NCBI GenBank assembly: GCA_951799425.1
Contig: OX637396.1
Location: forward strand, 34,898,701-34,962,700
DNA length: 64,000 nt
Direction of reading: 5' to 3'
Source: Ilex aquifolium
Taxonomy: Eukaryota > Streptophyta > Magnoliopsida > Aquifoliales > Aquifoliaceae
In this document: positions 11,466 through 22,934 of the stretch, one piece after another
Layout: each line of letters opens with the position of its first letter
Position numbering within the stretch: the stretch's first letter is position 1
The notes under the pieces: model-generated
Seen by the model: only the letters and a program-made list of their open reading frames with translations
Databases searched by the model: none
What the model was told of the DNA's origin: nothing
Program-made: the position numbers and the translations under genes

Positions 11466-11663
11466 ATGGCCCGCTCTGCTGCACCCTCCAGTCTATCTCT
11501 ATCCTCGGTCCTTGCTCAAGAGCTCAACCGTTCTTCTCTGTCATTCAAGCCCACACCACTCTTCTTTACATCCAGCAAGACGTCCAACACTTTCTCTCTC
11601 TACCCATTGGTGTTACCGTGTAGAGGAAGAAAATCAATCAATTGGGTTGATGTTTCTTTGGCA
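11466..11663 (+). pseudogene. RPL1: Plastid ribosomal protein L1 pseudogene, copy B, exon 1 remnant
   Basis: It starts MARSAAPSS like copy A and keeps the transit-peptide-like segment to NWVDVSLA. Sequence equivalent to copy A 1624-1995 is then missing, so the acidic stretch, the end of exon 1, its splice donor and the first part of intron 1 are lost. The remaining intron resumes at AGTAGTTTTGTTTTATTTTC. The junction falls in a short shared GCAA/ACAAG microhomology, typical of an end-joining deletion. Intron 1 continues, interrupted by the RTE LINE and a MITE, to about 15550. No exon 2 or 3 follows. Confidence 0.8.
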
Positions 11664-11941
11664 AGTAGTTTTGTTTTATTTTCATGAGCGGTTGCTTTTG
11701 TTATTGAAATTGTTAAATCCCTATCGTGTTGCCATTCAATTAGGACAGAGAAGCTATATAATTTTATCCCTTGAATTGTAACTTATAATTAAATTTAAGG
11801 TTTGCAGTATTCACTTGATTTTCTTCTTTATTCCCAACTAAGAGTTTCAGATTCAAAAACGCTTTGGTATTACCATTGAAATGAATTTGACACAATGCAC
11901 GTAGCTCATATGCATTTGTTGTTCTTCCTCTACAACTAATA

Positions 11942-13856
11942 TCAAACCAAATAATCCAAACCAAGTCTTATGTTTCAATCATTTGGGATGTGTTAAATAT
12001 GTCCGTTTTTGCCATACATTTCGGACATGTACTATACACTCATTTAAATTAAATATTTTCATATCTTTTTTTATTATTTTGTTCAATGTTAATTTAGGTC
12101 TATCCGTATTCATAATATCATTAAGAAAAATTATATCACTTTTTTTATTCGGTGTTTCTATCAGTCTCCATTGAACATGACCAAATCATCTTATTCTATG
12201 CTCTCTCAACTTATTCTCAATTGGAGCTACTCCTACTATTTTTCTAATACGATCATTTTATATTCTATTATTTCTAGTTTTTCCATACATCCACTTTAAC
12301 ATTTTCATTATTGCTACACTAATTTTATCACAATGTTGTTTCTTAGTTGCCTAACATTTTGTCTCATATAACATTGTTGTCCTTATAGCTATTCGGTAAA
12401 ACTTGTTTGTTAATTTTATTCGTATCATTTTATCACATAATATGTCAGAGGCTTTCCTCCACTTAAGCCAACCAGTCTTGATTCTATGAGTTACATCATC
12501 TTCAATCTCTCCATCATTTTTAATGATCGAGCTTAGATATCTAAATTATTTACTCGTTGGTATTTCTTGATTTTTAATCTTAACTTTTTTAATATGCCTA
12601 CTTCTTGTATTACGAAAATTGCATTATATATATTTAGTCTTGCTCCTACTTATTTTAAATTTTTTTGACTCGAGTGTCTCTATCCAAAATTTTAATTTAT
12701 TATTAATCCTCATTCGAGTTTCATCTATTAAGAAAATATAATCTGTAAAGAGCATATACTGTGGGACATCATCTTAAATGTGTCTAGTGAGTTCATCCAT
12801 AATTAGGACGAATATGTATGGATTTAGGGTTGATCCTTGGTATAATCCTACCATGATTGAAAATTTTTTACTTTCTCTCATGGAAGACTTAATTGTAGTT
12901 GACGAACCCAGATTTGGACCATGTCTGGGCCCAGTTCATGGGTTGAACTCAAACCATCAAATGACATATCAAGCTTACCTCATGGCTTCAGTCCAATGCA
13001 AAGCTCAAGAATCCAAAGCTCAACGCACGTGGGAGAGCAATCACCAGGATAGCCATGACTCCAAGATAGTGCCTATCCCTAATTGTAGCTATCCTCCCCG
13101 GTAAACTAGTACATTGACCCTCACGTCACCGCCTCAACTAGGGCTCTGCGCCTATAAATTGTGAACCCCCTACACATGGGGCAGCACTCATACACACCAC
13201 ACCTTGAGCTTACTCTTTCTCTCTATCTCTCTCTCACCTAATACTTTATTCTCTCATTAATAAAGTTCTCCGGCCACCGTCTCAGCCTTCAGTCGTTAGG
13301 TCATCTAGGCCCAACAACCCAATCTTTGTCTTTTACTAATAATTTCTCTATCAATTACCTTGTATCATACACTCGACTGATTTGATAGTGCATAGTCAAC
13401 TTCGTGCATCATCAGTAGTCATAGCTCTATCATACATGTCTTTTATCACCTCAAACATCTATTCACCACTCATTTTCTCTCCAGCACCCTCTATATTATA
13501 TTTTTAGGCACTTTATCATACGTCTTTTCAAGATCTATAAATATTATATGTAGATTTTTTTCTTCTCTCTATAATTTTCTATGAGTGTCATTAATAAGTA
13601 TATAACCTCCATAGTTGATCTAATAGGAATAAACCCAAACAAATTTTCTAAAACTGTAGTCTCAACTCTTAGGCGATGTTCAATTACCCTTTCTCATAGT
13701 TTCATTGAATGACTCATCAATTTTATCCCTCTATAATTATTATAATTTTGGATATCTATTTTATTTTTATTGATATGTACTAAAATACTCTTTCTCTATT
13801 CATCGAGATTTTTCCTGGTAGCAATAATTATATTGAATAATTTCGTTAGCCACGAC
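11942..13856 (-). mobile_element. RTE-type LINE, 5'-truncated, copy B
   Basis: On the minus strand, fragments of a reverse transcriptase C-terminal region match the better copy at 58756-60130. The position of the catalytic box reads LFTDY, so the second Asp is lost. The 3' end near 11942 carries the CCCAAATGATTG-type tail followed by AAGACTTGG. Degraded target duplications flank it (ACAACTAATA at 11932 and ACAACCTAGTA at 13857). The 515-bp solo LTR at 12900-13414 sits inside it. It is dead. Confidence 0.8.
12900..13414 (+). mobile_element. Solo LTR (515 bp) with 5-bp target duplication
   Basis: It begins TGACGAACCC and ends CATCATCA, so it has TG...CA ends. It is flanked by GTAGT on both sides (12895-12899 and 13415-13419). 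The sister LINE copy at 59690 reads straight through the site (AATTGTAGTCATAGC), an exact empty site. A TATAAA at 13153 and an AATAAA at 13259 fit U3/R promoter and polyadenylation signals in plus orientation, with a CT-rich stretch between them. No internal retrotransposon sequence adjoins it, so it is a solo LTR or the LTR of a miniature element. Confidence 0.9.
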
Positions 13857-13946
13857 ACAACCTAGTACAAAATTAATTATGTTGCTGAATTTAACCTATG
13901 GAAACAATTTAGTACAATATCTGAAGTTTGTTCAAAGGCAGATTAA

Positions 13947-14168
13947 GAGGTTGTTTGATAACTCAATTTAGCACTTAAAACTAAATGTATTCCTTATTTT
14001 TGAATTAAGCTTGTTTAATAATACAAGACCAACATCACTTGGCGAATTAAGTTGCACTTAAAAATGAGTTAAAATTTTAAGTCAATTGCGACGGACTTAA
14101 TAATCTCGCTAAATTAGCTAAGCGGTTGGTGTTTCAGTATCCAATTTTTAGTTTTATCAAACACCACC
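13947..14168. mobile_element. Tourist-like (PIF/Harbinger) MITE, copy B
   Basis: The ends GAGGTTGTTTGATAAC and GTTTTATCAAACACCACC form inverted repeats, and TAA flanks both sides (13944-13946 and 14169-14171). Copy A at about 2387 is an empty site with a single TAA. The same insertion is present in copy C (60279-60488), so it predates the B/C split. Confidence 0.8.
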
Positions 14169-14169
14169 T

Positions 14170-15550
14170 AAATTGCGTGTCTTTTTTCGATTTTTGTATT
14201 AAACTTGGGAATAATTGGTATGTGAGGATTGAATCAACGGGCTTTGCTTATTTTCTTTTTAAATTGTGATTGTAGTATTCACATATTAGAAAATTGCTTT
14301 TAGTGAAGCATAGCCAAATTTTGCTTTTGCTTTTTAAACTGCAACGGTTCAAGGGTTGAAACATTTAATGGGATTTGCTTTATTTAGGCCTCAGTTGGTA
14401 ATCTATTATAGATATGCAAAATATTTGACCAGCAATGTGGGGCATATTATTATAGCAAACGCAAGTCCTAAATAGTTGTTTGTTCTTAGTTTACCATTTC
14501 TAGTGCCATTATTCGTCAACAATGTACATGAACTATGCTCTAGGTTTGCACTTATTACACTCTACTTGTGGTATGAAAATTTCCAATCAACCCCAATAAA
14601 CTAATGGTCAAATGACATAGCTGAGAGAAACTGTCAAATGACCATTTTACCCTTTGAAAGCCAAAAACTCAAAACCCAAACCTTAACTCCAAAATCCAAA
14701 TCCAAACCATCGAGATGGCAACATAAAACCCAATTCACTAATTCCATTTTCTCTCCAATCTCCTCCCTAAAACGACCTTATTGGTGTTAGAACCCCGTCT
14801 TACCATCTCTAATTCTCACCCTCTTCTCTCAATCCCCTTCTCCTGGCTGTAGGACCCCATCTCCTAAACCATTATCCACCCCTACCTTGGATGCTCCTCT
14901 CCTTCCATCCCCTAAAAGCTCCACTTAACCCATTTCCCCAACCCTTCACTTGAAACCTCCTCTCCCCCTACCCCGAAGGCCAAACACCATCCAACACTAA
15001 TTCTTCCCCTAGACAACAACCCCCTTCCCACCTCAAGCTTTCCCCGTCTCCCCTCACACCCTGACCATTGAAAAACCACTCATTCTGAACACCTCCAACC
15101 AAACCTTTTTCCTTATATAATAAATCCATTATTTTTCATATAATTTGGTAATTTTTTTCATTAATTTGTTATTTTGGGGTGTTTAAAATAGGTGCAAATA
15201 TGGTATTTAAATGTTAATGACATCATTAAAATTGGTTGGTCAACTCATGGGATGGGGCTTGCTTATTAGTTGTCCTGAAACTTGAGAGCCTTTTTGTAAT
15301 TTTCGAAAACAATGGGCAGAATTGTAGACCTCAAGGATCGCTTATATAATTTTATCGAGTTTATATCTTTCTTTGGGTTGGGGTATAGGATTTGTGCTTG
15401 TGGATAACATGTATGATAGGTTCATGAAATCACTTCAACTTCAAGAAAATTTTTAAATCATCTTGCCTTTTGTCTTCACTTCCTTGTCTGTGGATTCTTG
15501 GACATGTTTTTTCATCATTTTTTCCCCTCTAATCAGTTTCTTAGGTCCAA
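14170..15550 (+). repeat. Remainder of plastid L1 intron 1, copy B
   Basis: It matches copy A about 2400-3740, minus A's own insertions. It includes the TGCAACGGTTCAAGGGTTGAA and CTTGCCTTTTGTC landmarks and a C-rich stretch at 14780-15080 that copy A lacks. Homology ends near 15550, before exon 2. The C-rich, stop-poor stretch could be an unrelated insertion, and no protein family was recognised in it. Confidence 0.6.
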
Positions 15551-15853
15551 TAACATGCCAATATTTCTAAAAAAAGAGAGTAGGCGCGCCATCAAATTCG
15601 GATGACTTGGTAGGATACATTGGAAATAGAGCTCTAGTTACCTCATCGATATGAAAATTTTGACTACTGTTTGTCATCAAGGGCAATTTTGTCTTTATGA
15701 ACACAATTGTCTTTTGGACTTCAAAACTCTCTACTTAGACTTATAGACCTAGAAGTTGTATGCGTTGGATTTGTGGTTTATATATCCTATTTCATAATGA
15801 TTCATGTAAATATTCAATAAAAACGGAGAGAATGATGGATAAAAATTGAAGCA

Positions 15854-15933
15854 GTGGTCGACGATTTGAATGAGCTATTGGATGAAATCGCGACAGAAAT
15901 ATTGGGACACAAGTTGAGTTTGGAGCCAATAAG
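15854..15933 (+). pseudogene. CNL relic: part of the N-terminal coiled-coil (Rx-N) domain
   Basis: The translation reads VVDDLNELLDEIATEILGHKL, matching residues around 76-95 of the intact CNL (YDLDDLLDEIATEALAHEL). It is about 80 bases long and has no start codon, NB-ARC domain or LRR. With the CNL 3' flank at 17725 it brackets an almost wholly deleted CNL gene. The call rests on this one motif plus position. Confidence 0.7.
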
Positions 15934-15939
15934 GTACGA

Positions 15940-16660
15940 TACTAATTCTTTTAGGAAAGAATTTGAAAATCTCTTCTTCTTCCTCCCATCTCTTCATCAA
16001 AATCCATGCATGCTACTTCCACCTAATTTATAGATATAATTTGCTTCATAACTCATTATTGTCTTTTTGGGTCAACAATGAGTCACAATAAAAATTAGAT
16101 AAGTTAATTAGGTCATTAAATTGGGTCAGAGTGGTATAATTGCTTTCGCTCACAAAACTCAAAACAAGGAGAAGTTATTAATTTAAGGTGCTTATTGTTC
16201 ATTTAAATTAATTACACACATAAATTATTAGTTGAATTCTCGTGAAATGGGGACTTAATTGTCATTGTTAACGTTATTGTGTCCTAAATTTCTTTAGATT
16301 GTAGCAGTGTGCACCAAATACTCGACCACATCAAATTTTGACATCCCACGTACATACATGATCTCTAATAATTAATTTTGATGTGACAGATTGAGGTTAA
16401 TATACAATTTCCAGGGTCAAAGTGACCTTTTGATATCTTTATAGATGGAAAATCAAACATGCTCTAGTAATTGGGCCATATGACCATAATTCAAGGTGCA
16501 ATTTCAAAATTTTAATCTTTTAATTTGTAAATTGTTTGATATTCACTGAAATTTAAATATTGAATTGAATCAAATTATTTGACAAATATAAAGAGCTAAA
16601 GTCTGAATATTAGTATTATTCTAATTTTACTCTTCCCTTTTAACCATCTCACTGTAACTA
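15940..16660. other. No gene seen, between CNL relic and GTGG tract
   Basis: AT-rich sequence that I could not match to the CNL or to other parts of the window. It may be replacement sequence within the former CNL gene. Confidence 0.4.
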
Positions 16661-16669
16661 CTTTATTCT

Positions 16670-16970
16670 TACCATCACCATGGTAATGGTGGTGGTGGCG
16701 ACGATGGCGGTGATGTAATGGTGGCGATAACACAATGGTGGTGGTGGGGGCGGCAGTGGCACAATGGTGGTAGTGTTGGTGGGTGCGGCAGTGACACAAT
16801 GGTGGTAGTGGTGGTGGGCCTGGCGACAGTACAATGGTGATAGTGGTGACGGTGGCGGTAGTGGTGGCAACATAATGGTGGTAATAGTGGCAGTGACACA
16901 GTGGTAGTGGCAGTACAATGGTAGTGGCGGCGGCAGCGGCAACGACGGCACAATGGTGTTGGTGTATTGA
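16670..16970. repeat. GTGG/GGT-rich cryptic tandem repeat
   Basis: About 300 bases are built from GGT, GGC and AAT triplets with a recurring ACAATGGTGGTAGTG word and GGCAGTGACAC spacers. Units are irregular (roughly 40-60 bases). Strong strand asymmetry (G-rich on plus) in an otherwise AT-rich region. His/Pro/Thr-rich open frames on the minus strand are by-products of the triplets. Confidence 0.8.
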
Positions 16971-16989
16971 AAAGTTAAGAGAGTGAAAT

Positions 16990-17720
16990 GTATTGAGAGT
17001 GTATTTGCCCATTATAAAAATTTAATAAAATTCTTACTGACTATAATTTTCAGTATGAAACGATAAGTATGTGACTTGTTACTTAAAAGTTTAGGCTATT
17101 TTTAAGAAGTGATTAAAATATTAAGTGGTATGAATTTTAAGTCATAAAATGTGTTTAGTTTATTAAGTGCTTAAAATATTTAATTTTAAGCATTAAGTGA
17201 TGTTATCAACAGTACCTTGGGGTTGGGGGAGAAGAGAAGCCAACTAACTGATATCCAAATATATAACAAATATAAAGCAATTAAATTAAAACTCAACATC
17301 GAGATATGTAGCAAAATTAGAGTAATATAAAAAAAAAAAAAAAAACCAAGACATACTAAAAGAGATATTAAATAGGGGAGTTCACTTCGGTACCGTCCTT
17401 TATTTTTTTGGTATCATACCAAAAAAATAAAAGGTTTATGTGCTTGACATCTGTACATCAAAAATTCACAACCAGTTCCACCGGTTTCCCTCAAAAAGTG
17501 ATACCTTGCCCCTTAAAAGAGTAATACTTTACCTTCCGATCCTTCAATGTAGCACAAGATCAGTAACAAGATCAGTTATTTGACCGGTTTTGATTGTAAC
17601 AAGATTGGTAATAATAAAACATGATCGATCAAAAATACCTCAGAAAGTGGTAACCTTACCCCCAAAAAGTAATAACTTATCTCCAAAAAGTGATAACTTA
17701 TTCTCCCAAAGTGGTAATCT
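16990..17720. other. No gene seen
   Basis: AT-rich. It contains a short MITE-like region around 17085-17215 (TTAAGTGCTTAAAATATTTAA and reverse-complement words) and a repeated phrase near 17490-17720 (AAAGTGATAACTTA / AAAAGTAATAACTTA). Nothing coding can be supported. Confidence 0.4.
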
Positions 17721-17724
17721 TTAG

Positions 17725-18880
17725 ATTTAGGATTATGTGAAACCAATTCGTGTAGTAAAAAGTTTAATGGGAGAAATATTAATAGTAGAACAGGCAACGA
17801 AGAACTGGGGTCATATTTTGTAAGTGTAATCTAGCCAATTGAAAGCAAACTAATACTCATTTTGATATGTGTTCACCTATTGTTCAGTATGCCCCTAAAC
17901 TACCTTATTTTTTCTGGTGTTTATAGCTGGTGAAGATGTCTGTTTTAAGGAGCAACTTTCTTATATGCCAGCTACAGATGATTTCAGTTTGAATTGTGCT
18001 TGTTAAATATTTGCTTGCCATCTTTTTTTTTTCTCTTTATATTTTGTATTTTCCTGTATTATATTATTGTCGAAGAGTGCACTAATTGCTTGTAATTTGT
18101 TCAAGGGTATGTAACTGCCCACTTTTTTTTTCTCTTTCTGTTTTTTTTTTTTGTGGGTAAGTTTCCAACTTGATGTTGTAAATGAATGGTATCAAGTTTA
18201 GCCATGAGATTGTTATTCGAGAACTAATGAAGGATTTTGTACATTTGCCCGATGAGGACTGTAATATGATTGTTCCTTATTTAGCCACTGAATTACTTCA
18301 CAAAGTTTTCCTGGTCTTTGGAATTATTAATGTGTAAATAGAAATATGCAGACAAAAAAAAATGAGAAGAATTTGGACAAGCAATGTGATGACTAATAAG
18401 GTTTATAAGAAGAAATTTACTATTGTACTGTATATAGTTGATCTTTCTTAGTCTATATGGGGTGTACTTATCTAACTGACCAAACAATATTTTTCGGGTC
18501 AAATTGTCTGCATATTGTCTTGATTTATATCCAAATACTATTTGTCAAGCTAACGGATTTACGGATTCAAATTATTATTAGATATGTGCATCGAAAACCT
18601 TCTATCACATGCTAATAAATGAATTAGATTGGCATTGAAGTGCAATCTATTCAGACTAAAACCCAACATGTGTTATGGTGAGGACTCCTTATGCCCATAG
18701 ACTGAGAGCTTCCCTGATCAAATCATGGTTCTCAAAGTGCATTCAATTGTCATTCTTGCATAGCATTAACACGAGCTATTACATCACATTGTCCCCCAAC
18801 AACAAAGTCATAGACAAACTTTCATCAAGCTTGCTTCGTCCAGCAAGGTTGCACAAACTTGCCAAACGATAGCTACGACG
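17725..18880. repeat. CNL 3'-flank module, copy B2
   Basis: It matches 54080-55200 downstream of the intact CNL: GATTATGTGAAACCA, then the segment at 17925-18010 that aligns with the putative CNL last exon (GAGCAACTTTCTTATATGCC), then TCTATATGGGGTGTACTTATC. In the last-exon counterpart, one frame ends in a TGA at the same place as in the intact locus. It confirms that a CNL occupied 15.8-17.7 kb. Confidence 0.75.
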
Positions 18881-18884
18881 AGAC

Positions 18885-19415
18885 AACAATAAGTTCCAGT
18901 GCTGTTTAGGAATACGTGATCCACAGCATATATGATACGAACCTGTAGGAAATTGCCCCTTTGGTCCCTTTGCTAGAAATGGAATCATGGTCTGCCTCAC
19001 TGATCCAAGCTCCATTTGGTTGTCTCATTTTTCCAATCATGATCCTACCCCGAAGAATGTGAACCTGTAGGAAAATGCCCTTTTCGGCCCCTTGACTTCG
19101 ATTGCACAAATGCACACTCACAGTTGTGCTGCTTCTGAAGATTGTTCCATTTACGAAGGTCTTTCCACCCTCCAACTTGTCCTGCTTCTGAACGAGCCAT
19201 GTCATGCTTCCACATGGAAAGGGATTTTGAGATTATGGTCTTTTATCATAGCCAGTGGAACACACTGCGAGCCATGTCCGCCTATTTCTTTCTTTTATGT
19301 TTTATAAAAACATGTCAGACTGTTGCGGCAAAGAGCTACCTTATAGTCACAAGGGTATAGTTCTCTGCTGATCCTTTATAATATCCTGGGAAAGCACGAA
19401 AGGGTATCGCCCATA
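18885..19415. other. No gene seen, unique spacer
   Basis: Contains a short direct repeat of the AACCTGTAGGAAAATGCCC type at about 18940 and 19064. Several short frames exist on both strands, but none resembles a known family. Confidence 0.4.
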
Positions 19416-19419
19416 TATT

Positions 19420-20940
19420 TATTTGCATTTGCTATTGGTTGCAGTTTTTTGACATTTTTGCTTTGTCTAATCTTTTTGTTCATTTGCCAAATGGATGTTG
19501 CTTGGCAGCTAAAGATGTTAGGATTGCTGCCGCCAGGTTTTGGCCTATTTGCAATCAATGTAGTTTCATGTAGATTCATTTAGTTTTATTTCAGGATTTA
19601 ATCTAAAATTTCTTAATTTGGTGCTGAGATTTAATCCATCCATTACGAAATGGGAATTTTGATTTTTTTCTGAGATTGTGGGTTATGAATTGGAATGTAT
19701 TGATTTGTGTGTGTATATATATATATATATATTTTATACACAAACACAAACACAAACACACATATGTGATCAAATTTAAAATTAATGCAAAATCAAAATT
19801 ATTTAATTTTAGATACTTTCTCAAATAAGAACTTTTTTTTTTTTTTTTTGCATCTCTCATATACACGTGTTCAAATTCAAAGCTCCTTAATTGTAAAATT
19901 TTTTTTTCAAATTAGGATTCTCTCTCTATATATATATAACGCATTCAAATTTAACATCTAAATCACCTTAATTGTAATTTTTTTTTCCAAATTGGGATAC
20001 ATATATTAGGGGTATTAATCGAGCTGAGTTTTGCGAGCTTGAGCCCGAGCCTGGTGAGCTTATTTTTCTAAACGTGCCTAAAAATTGTTCAAGTTTGGCT
20101 CTTTAGAACTCGAGCCGAGGCCGAATAGCTCGACTATTTTACATATAAAATGAGCCGAAATTTGTGAGTTTGAACCGAGCATTTTAGACTCGTTTTTATA
20201 AACGAGCCTAAAAAGTTGTTCAAACTTAGCTCGTTTAGAAAACGAGTCGAGCTCGAGCCAAATTTTGCTTGAGCTCGAGCCTGAGTAGTTCACCTCGATG
20301 AACACCCCTAATTGATATAGTGACAAATAGCAATGACAGAATGAAAAAAACAGGGAAAAATGAAACACAGTAACATTGTAAAACCTCTTTTGCTCTTCAT
20401 AGCCCTCTCTCTGTCTCTCTCTTTCTCTCTCTCTCAGATATATGTATGTATATATACACACACACGTAACTAATTTCAAAACTTAAACAAATTTCAAAGG
20501 GTTTTCATTCGCGTTTGAAATTTATTTATCTCAATAAAACAAATCTTAGAAAAAAAGGAAAATAAAATTTGTTAGTCGTTAATCAAGGTAAAGGCAATTA
20601 AGTAATAAGGTAATATTTAAAATTACAATTTGTACTTAATAACTGAAATTTTAGGCGCCAATAGACATATTAACCGAAAAGTGTGAGTTGTGTATTTAAA
20701 ACTAAATAAGTTTTTTGAAGTGTATCCATTGACAATTTTTTGTAATTTCCTTGCTATGAGAGATAAAAAAAAAATAAGGAAAATGATCAAAAATGTTGCA
20801 CACTTAACTTGAAGGATGAGGGAGAAAATGGGACAAGTCAGACCTCAATCTCTATCACTTTTTTGGAAAGTGAAGCAACAGCTATGATGAGAAAATATTC
20901 CAACTATTTATAGAAGAAGACCATGTGATTTTTGTTTATG
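19420..20940. repeat. Shared module between L1 pseudogene and CNL leader, copy B
   Basis: Nearly colinear with 60940-62480 and, for its first 270 bases, with 42095-42370. It starts TATTGGTTGCAGTTTTTT and contains TTTTGGCCTATTTGCAATC, a TA/CA microsatellite at about 19711-19765 and a hAT-like element. The first 150 bases look exon-like (a TTGCAG acceptor followed by a frame with LFV-LPNGC), but the frame differs between copies, so coding is not supported here. Confidence 0.75.
20007..20310. mobile_element. hAT-like non-autonomous element, copy B
   Basis: The ends TAGGGGTATTAATCGAGC and CTCGATGAACACCCCTA are inverted. The interior is a palindromic GAGCTCGAGCC-type composition. The copy at 61517-61819 sits at the same place, so insertion predates the duplication. 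Flanking duplications are too worn to define. Confidence 0.7.
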
Positions 20941-22590
20941 AAAAAAACAAAATAAGGACAATGGGGTGGTTTTGAGGAGAAATTCTATGTCTATTAAAGC
21001 TTTTATCAAATTTTAAATCCTAAATGATGTGATACATTAATAATCATTAGATGGTTACTGAAAGTTTATGCGATCCACTAATTTAATGATTTCCATTGAT
21101 TTAATGTAGAAAATGCAAAACAAAAATGGTAGGATCATCTTTAGCTGAGAATGTTCTATGTATTTTTTAAACCCTTTTAAGTATTTTTTTAAGTAGTGTT
21201 ATTTTATATATATTTTTTTGTTTATATTCGTGTTTGTTCCCTTCTTTTGCATTTAATCGTGTTCATAGTAATATAACTATTGCGCGTGCGCACACACACG
21301 CACCCCACATTAAAATGCTCAAGGAAAATTCCACTTTTCTTTTACTTTATTTTTTTTAAGAAAAAATTTGAGAGAAATTCGACATAATGAGATCAAATTA
21401 CAATTCGATAGCTAAAGTTGTGGTCTAATAAAGTCTAAAATCTTGGAATCGATCCTAAAAATGTTAGAATTACTCCCAAGTTTTCAAAGGCCGACCTCAT
21501 CATAAACCACTTCCTTTTGTCCCCCACCACCTTCATGTAGGCCTGTCAATGGAGTAGATTTCAACCTGAATCCGATCTTAATACGAATCCGTTTAAGTGG
21601 ATATGGATCAAATTTTCAATCCATTAATTTGATCCGATTCGAATTCGATTAGAGTTGTCTAAACAAAATAGGATATGGATTTATAATAATCCGATCTGAA
21701 TAAAAAATTTATTATGTAAATAAATATCACACATATATTACACTTATACCAGAAAATAAGTAAAAAATAGAGTGAATATCACAATGTATGACCCACTTTT
21801 TTTTTTTTTTTTTTGTTTCCCTCTCTTGTTTGATTTTCCCTCTTTCTTTTACTTCAATTTTTCATTTCTCCTCTTTTTTTAGTTCATTATCAAATTTCTT
21901 ATTGTTAATTTTTGGTGTGTATGTGTTTTTTTGTGATAATCGGATCAGATTAGACATCTGAAAATTAACGGATATGGACATGGATTGAATTTTTCAAATC
22001 CGTCGAATAATTAGATAGGATCGGATCGACAAAAACTTAATTAGATTCAAATTCGAATTCGGATATATGTCAATCTAATCTATATGACAGGCCTACCTTC
22101 ATCATCTCGTCTACACACGAAAATGCTAAGCAATGTCCTCTTCATTGTCCACATACATACAAAAATGGTATGACTAGCTTTTTTTGCATTAGCTGCTTAA
22201 CTTTGATAGCAATATATCAATAGGATTTAGGAGAAAAATACATATGTTATATTATTATGAAAAAAAATTAAAATAAAAAATTCGAGTTGATATTGAAGGC
22301 CCTAAATTTCACTTGGGGCCCTAGGCAGTCACCTAATGGCTTAGCCCCAACGCCAACTCTGTCTTTGGTTATCGGCGAGGCTGCTAATATATGATAGGGA
22401 GATAATTGGGGTTTTGTTCAAATATTAATACGGTGTCGAAAGTCTGTTAGAATTTATATTAAAATTTCTTGATTTTGGTTGGTGCCACGTGAATGCCACA
22501 TCATTTTGTCCTTCATTTTAATTCAAGTTTTAGTCAGTTTAGCATTATTTTTTATTCCCAATCAGCTTCATTTAATTTTATTTTTATACA
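20940..22590. repeat. CNL promoter-distal leader module, copy B
   Basis: It matches 62500-63620 and, more distantly, 46900-49100 upstream of the intact CNL (TAGGATCATCTTTAGCTGAG, then CGTGTTTGTTCCC, then GATCAAATTACAATTCGATAGC). A 558-bp transposon interrupts it at 21538-22095. No coding sequence. Confidence 0.7.
21538..22095. mobile_element. hAT-like element (558 bp) private to copy B leader
   Basis: The ends TAGGCCTGTCA and TGACAGGCCTA are perfect inverted repeats. The flanks CCTTCATG (21530-21537) and CCTTCATC (22096-22103) are an 8-bp target duplication with one mismatch. The leader at 63090-63110 reads through as CACCTTCATCATCTCG, the empty site. The arms carry repeated GATCCGATTCGAATTCG-like inverted sequence. 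Confidence 0.85.
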
Positions 22591-22795
22591 GAATTTGGTG
22601 AACGTCTAATTCTGTGCAAAGTCATCAAGGGGGGTAAAAGAAAATCAGAAAGGATAGAAGTTATTACATTAGTCTAAAAAACAATAATATATTCCTCTGT
22701 TGAAAGAAACAATTTTTTTCTTCTTTCACCACATAGACTTTCAGGCCTTAATCAGTGTTGAAACCAATCCTTCACACCCCTATATTTTCTTAAGG
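22590..22795 (+). promoter_or_regulatory. Orphan CNL leader, copy B
   Basis: It corresponds to the last part of the leader before the CNL start codon (49100-49320): GAATTTGGTGAACGTCTA, then ATTACATTAGTCTAA, then CATAGACTTTCAGG and CCAATCCTTCACACCC. Homology ends at TATATTTTCTTAAGG, about 50 bases short of where an ATG would be, and no CNL follows. The copy at 63620-63830 ends at the same breakpoint. Confidence 0.75.
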
Positions 22796-22934
22796 TTATA
22801 GATTTTAACCTCAGCACGACAATCCCAGACACAAAAATATATATTTTTTGAACAGATTTGTTAAAAGCACTATTAAGAATGTACAAATTTGTTTTAATGG
22901 CTTCACCTTAAAGGTAATCAGGTAAGTTATACCT

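Noticed and set aside
16596-17012. His/Pro/Thr-rich frames of up to 138 codons on the minus strand
   Set aside because: Three overlapping frames are open at once because of the GGT/GGC triplet tract. No family features.
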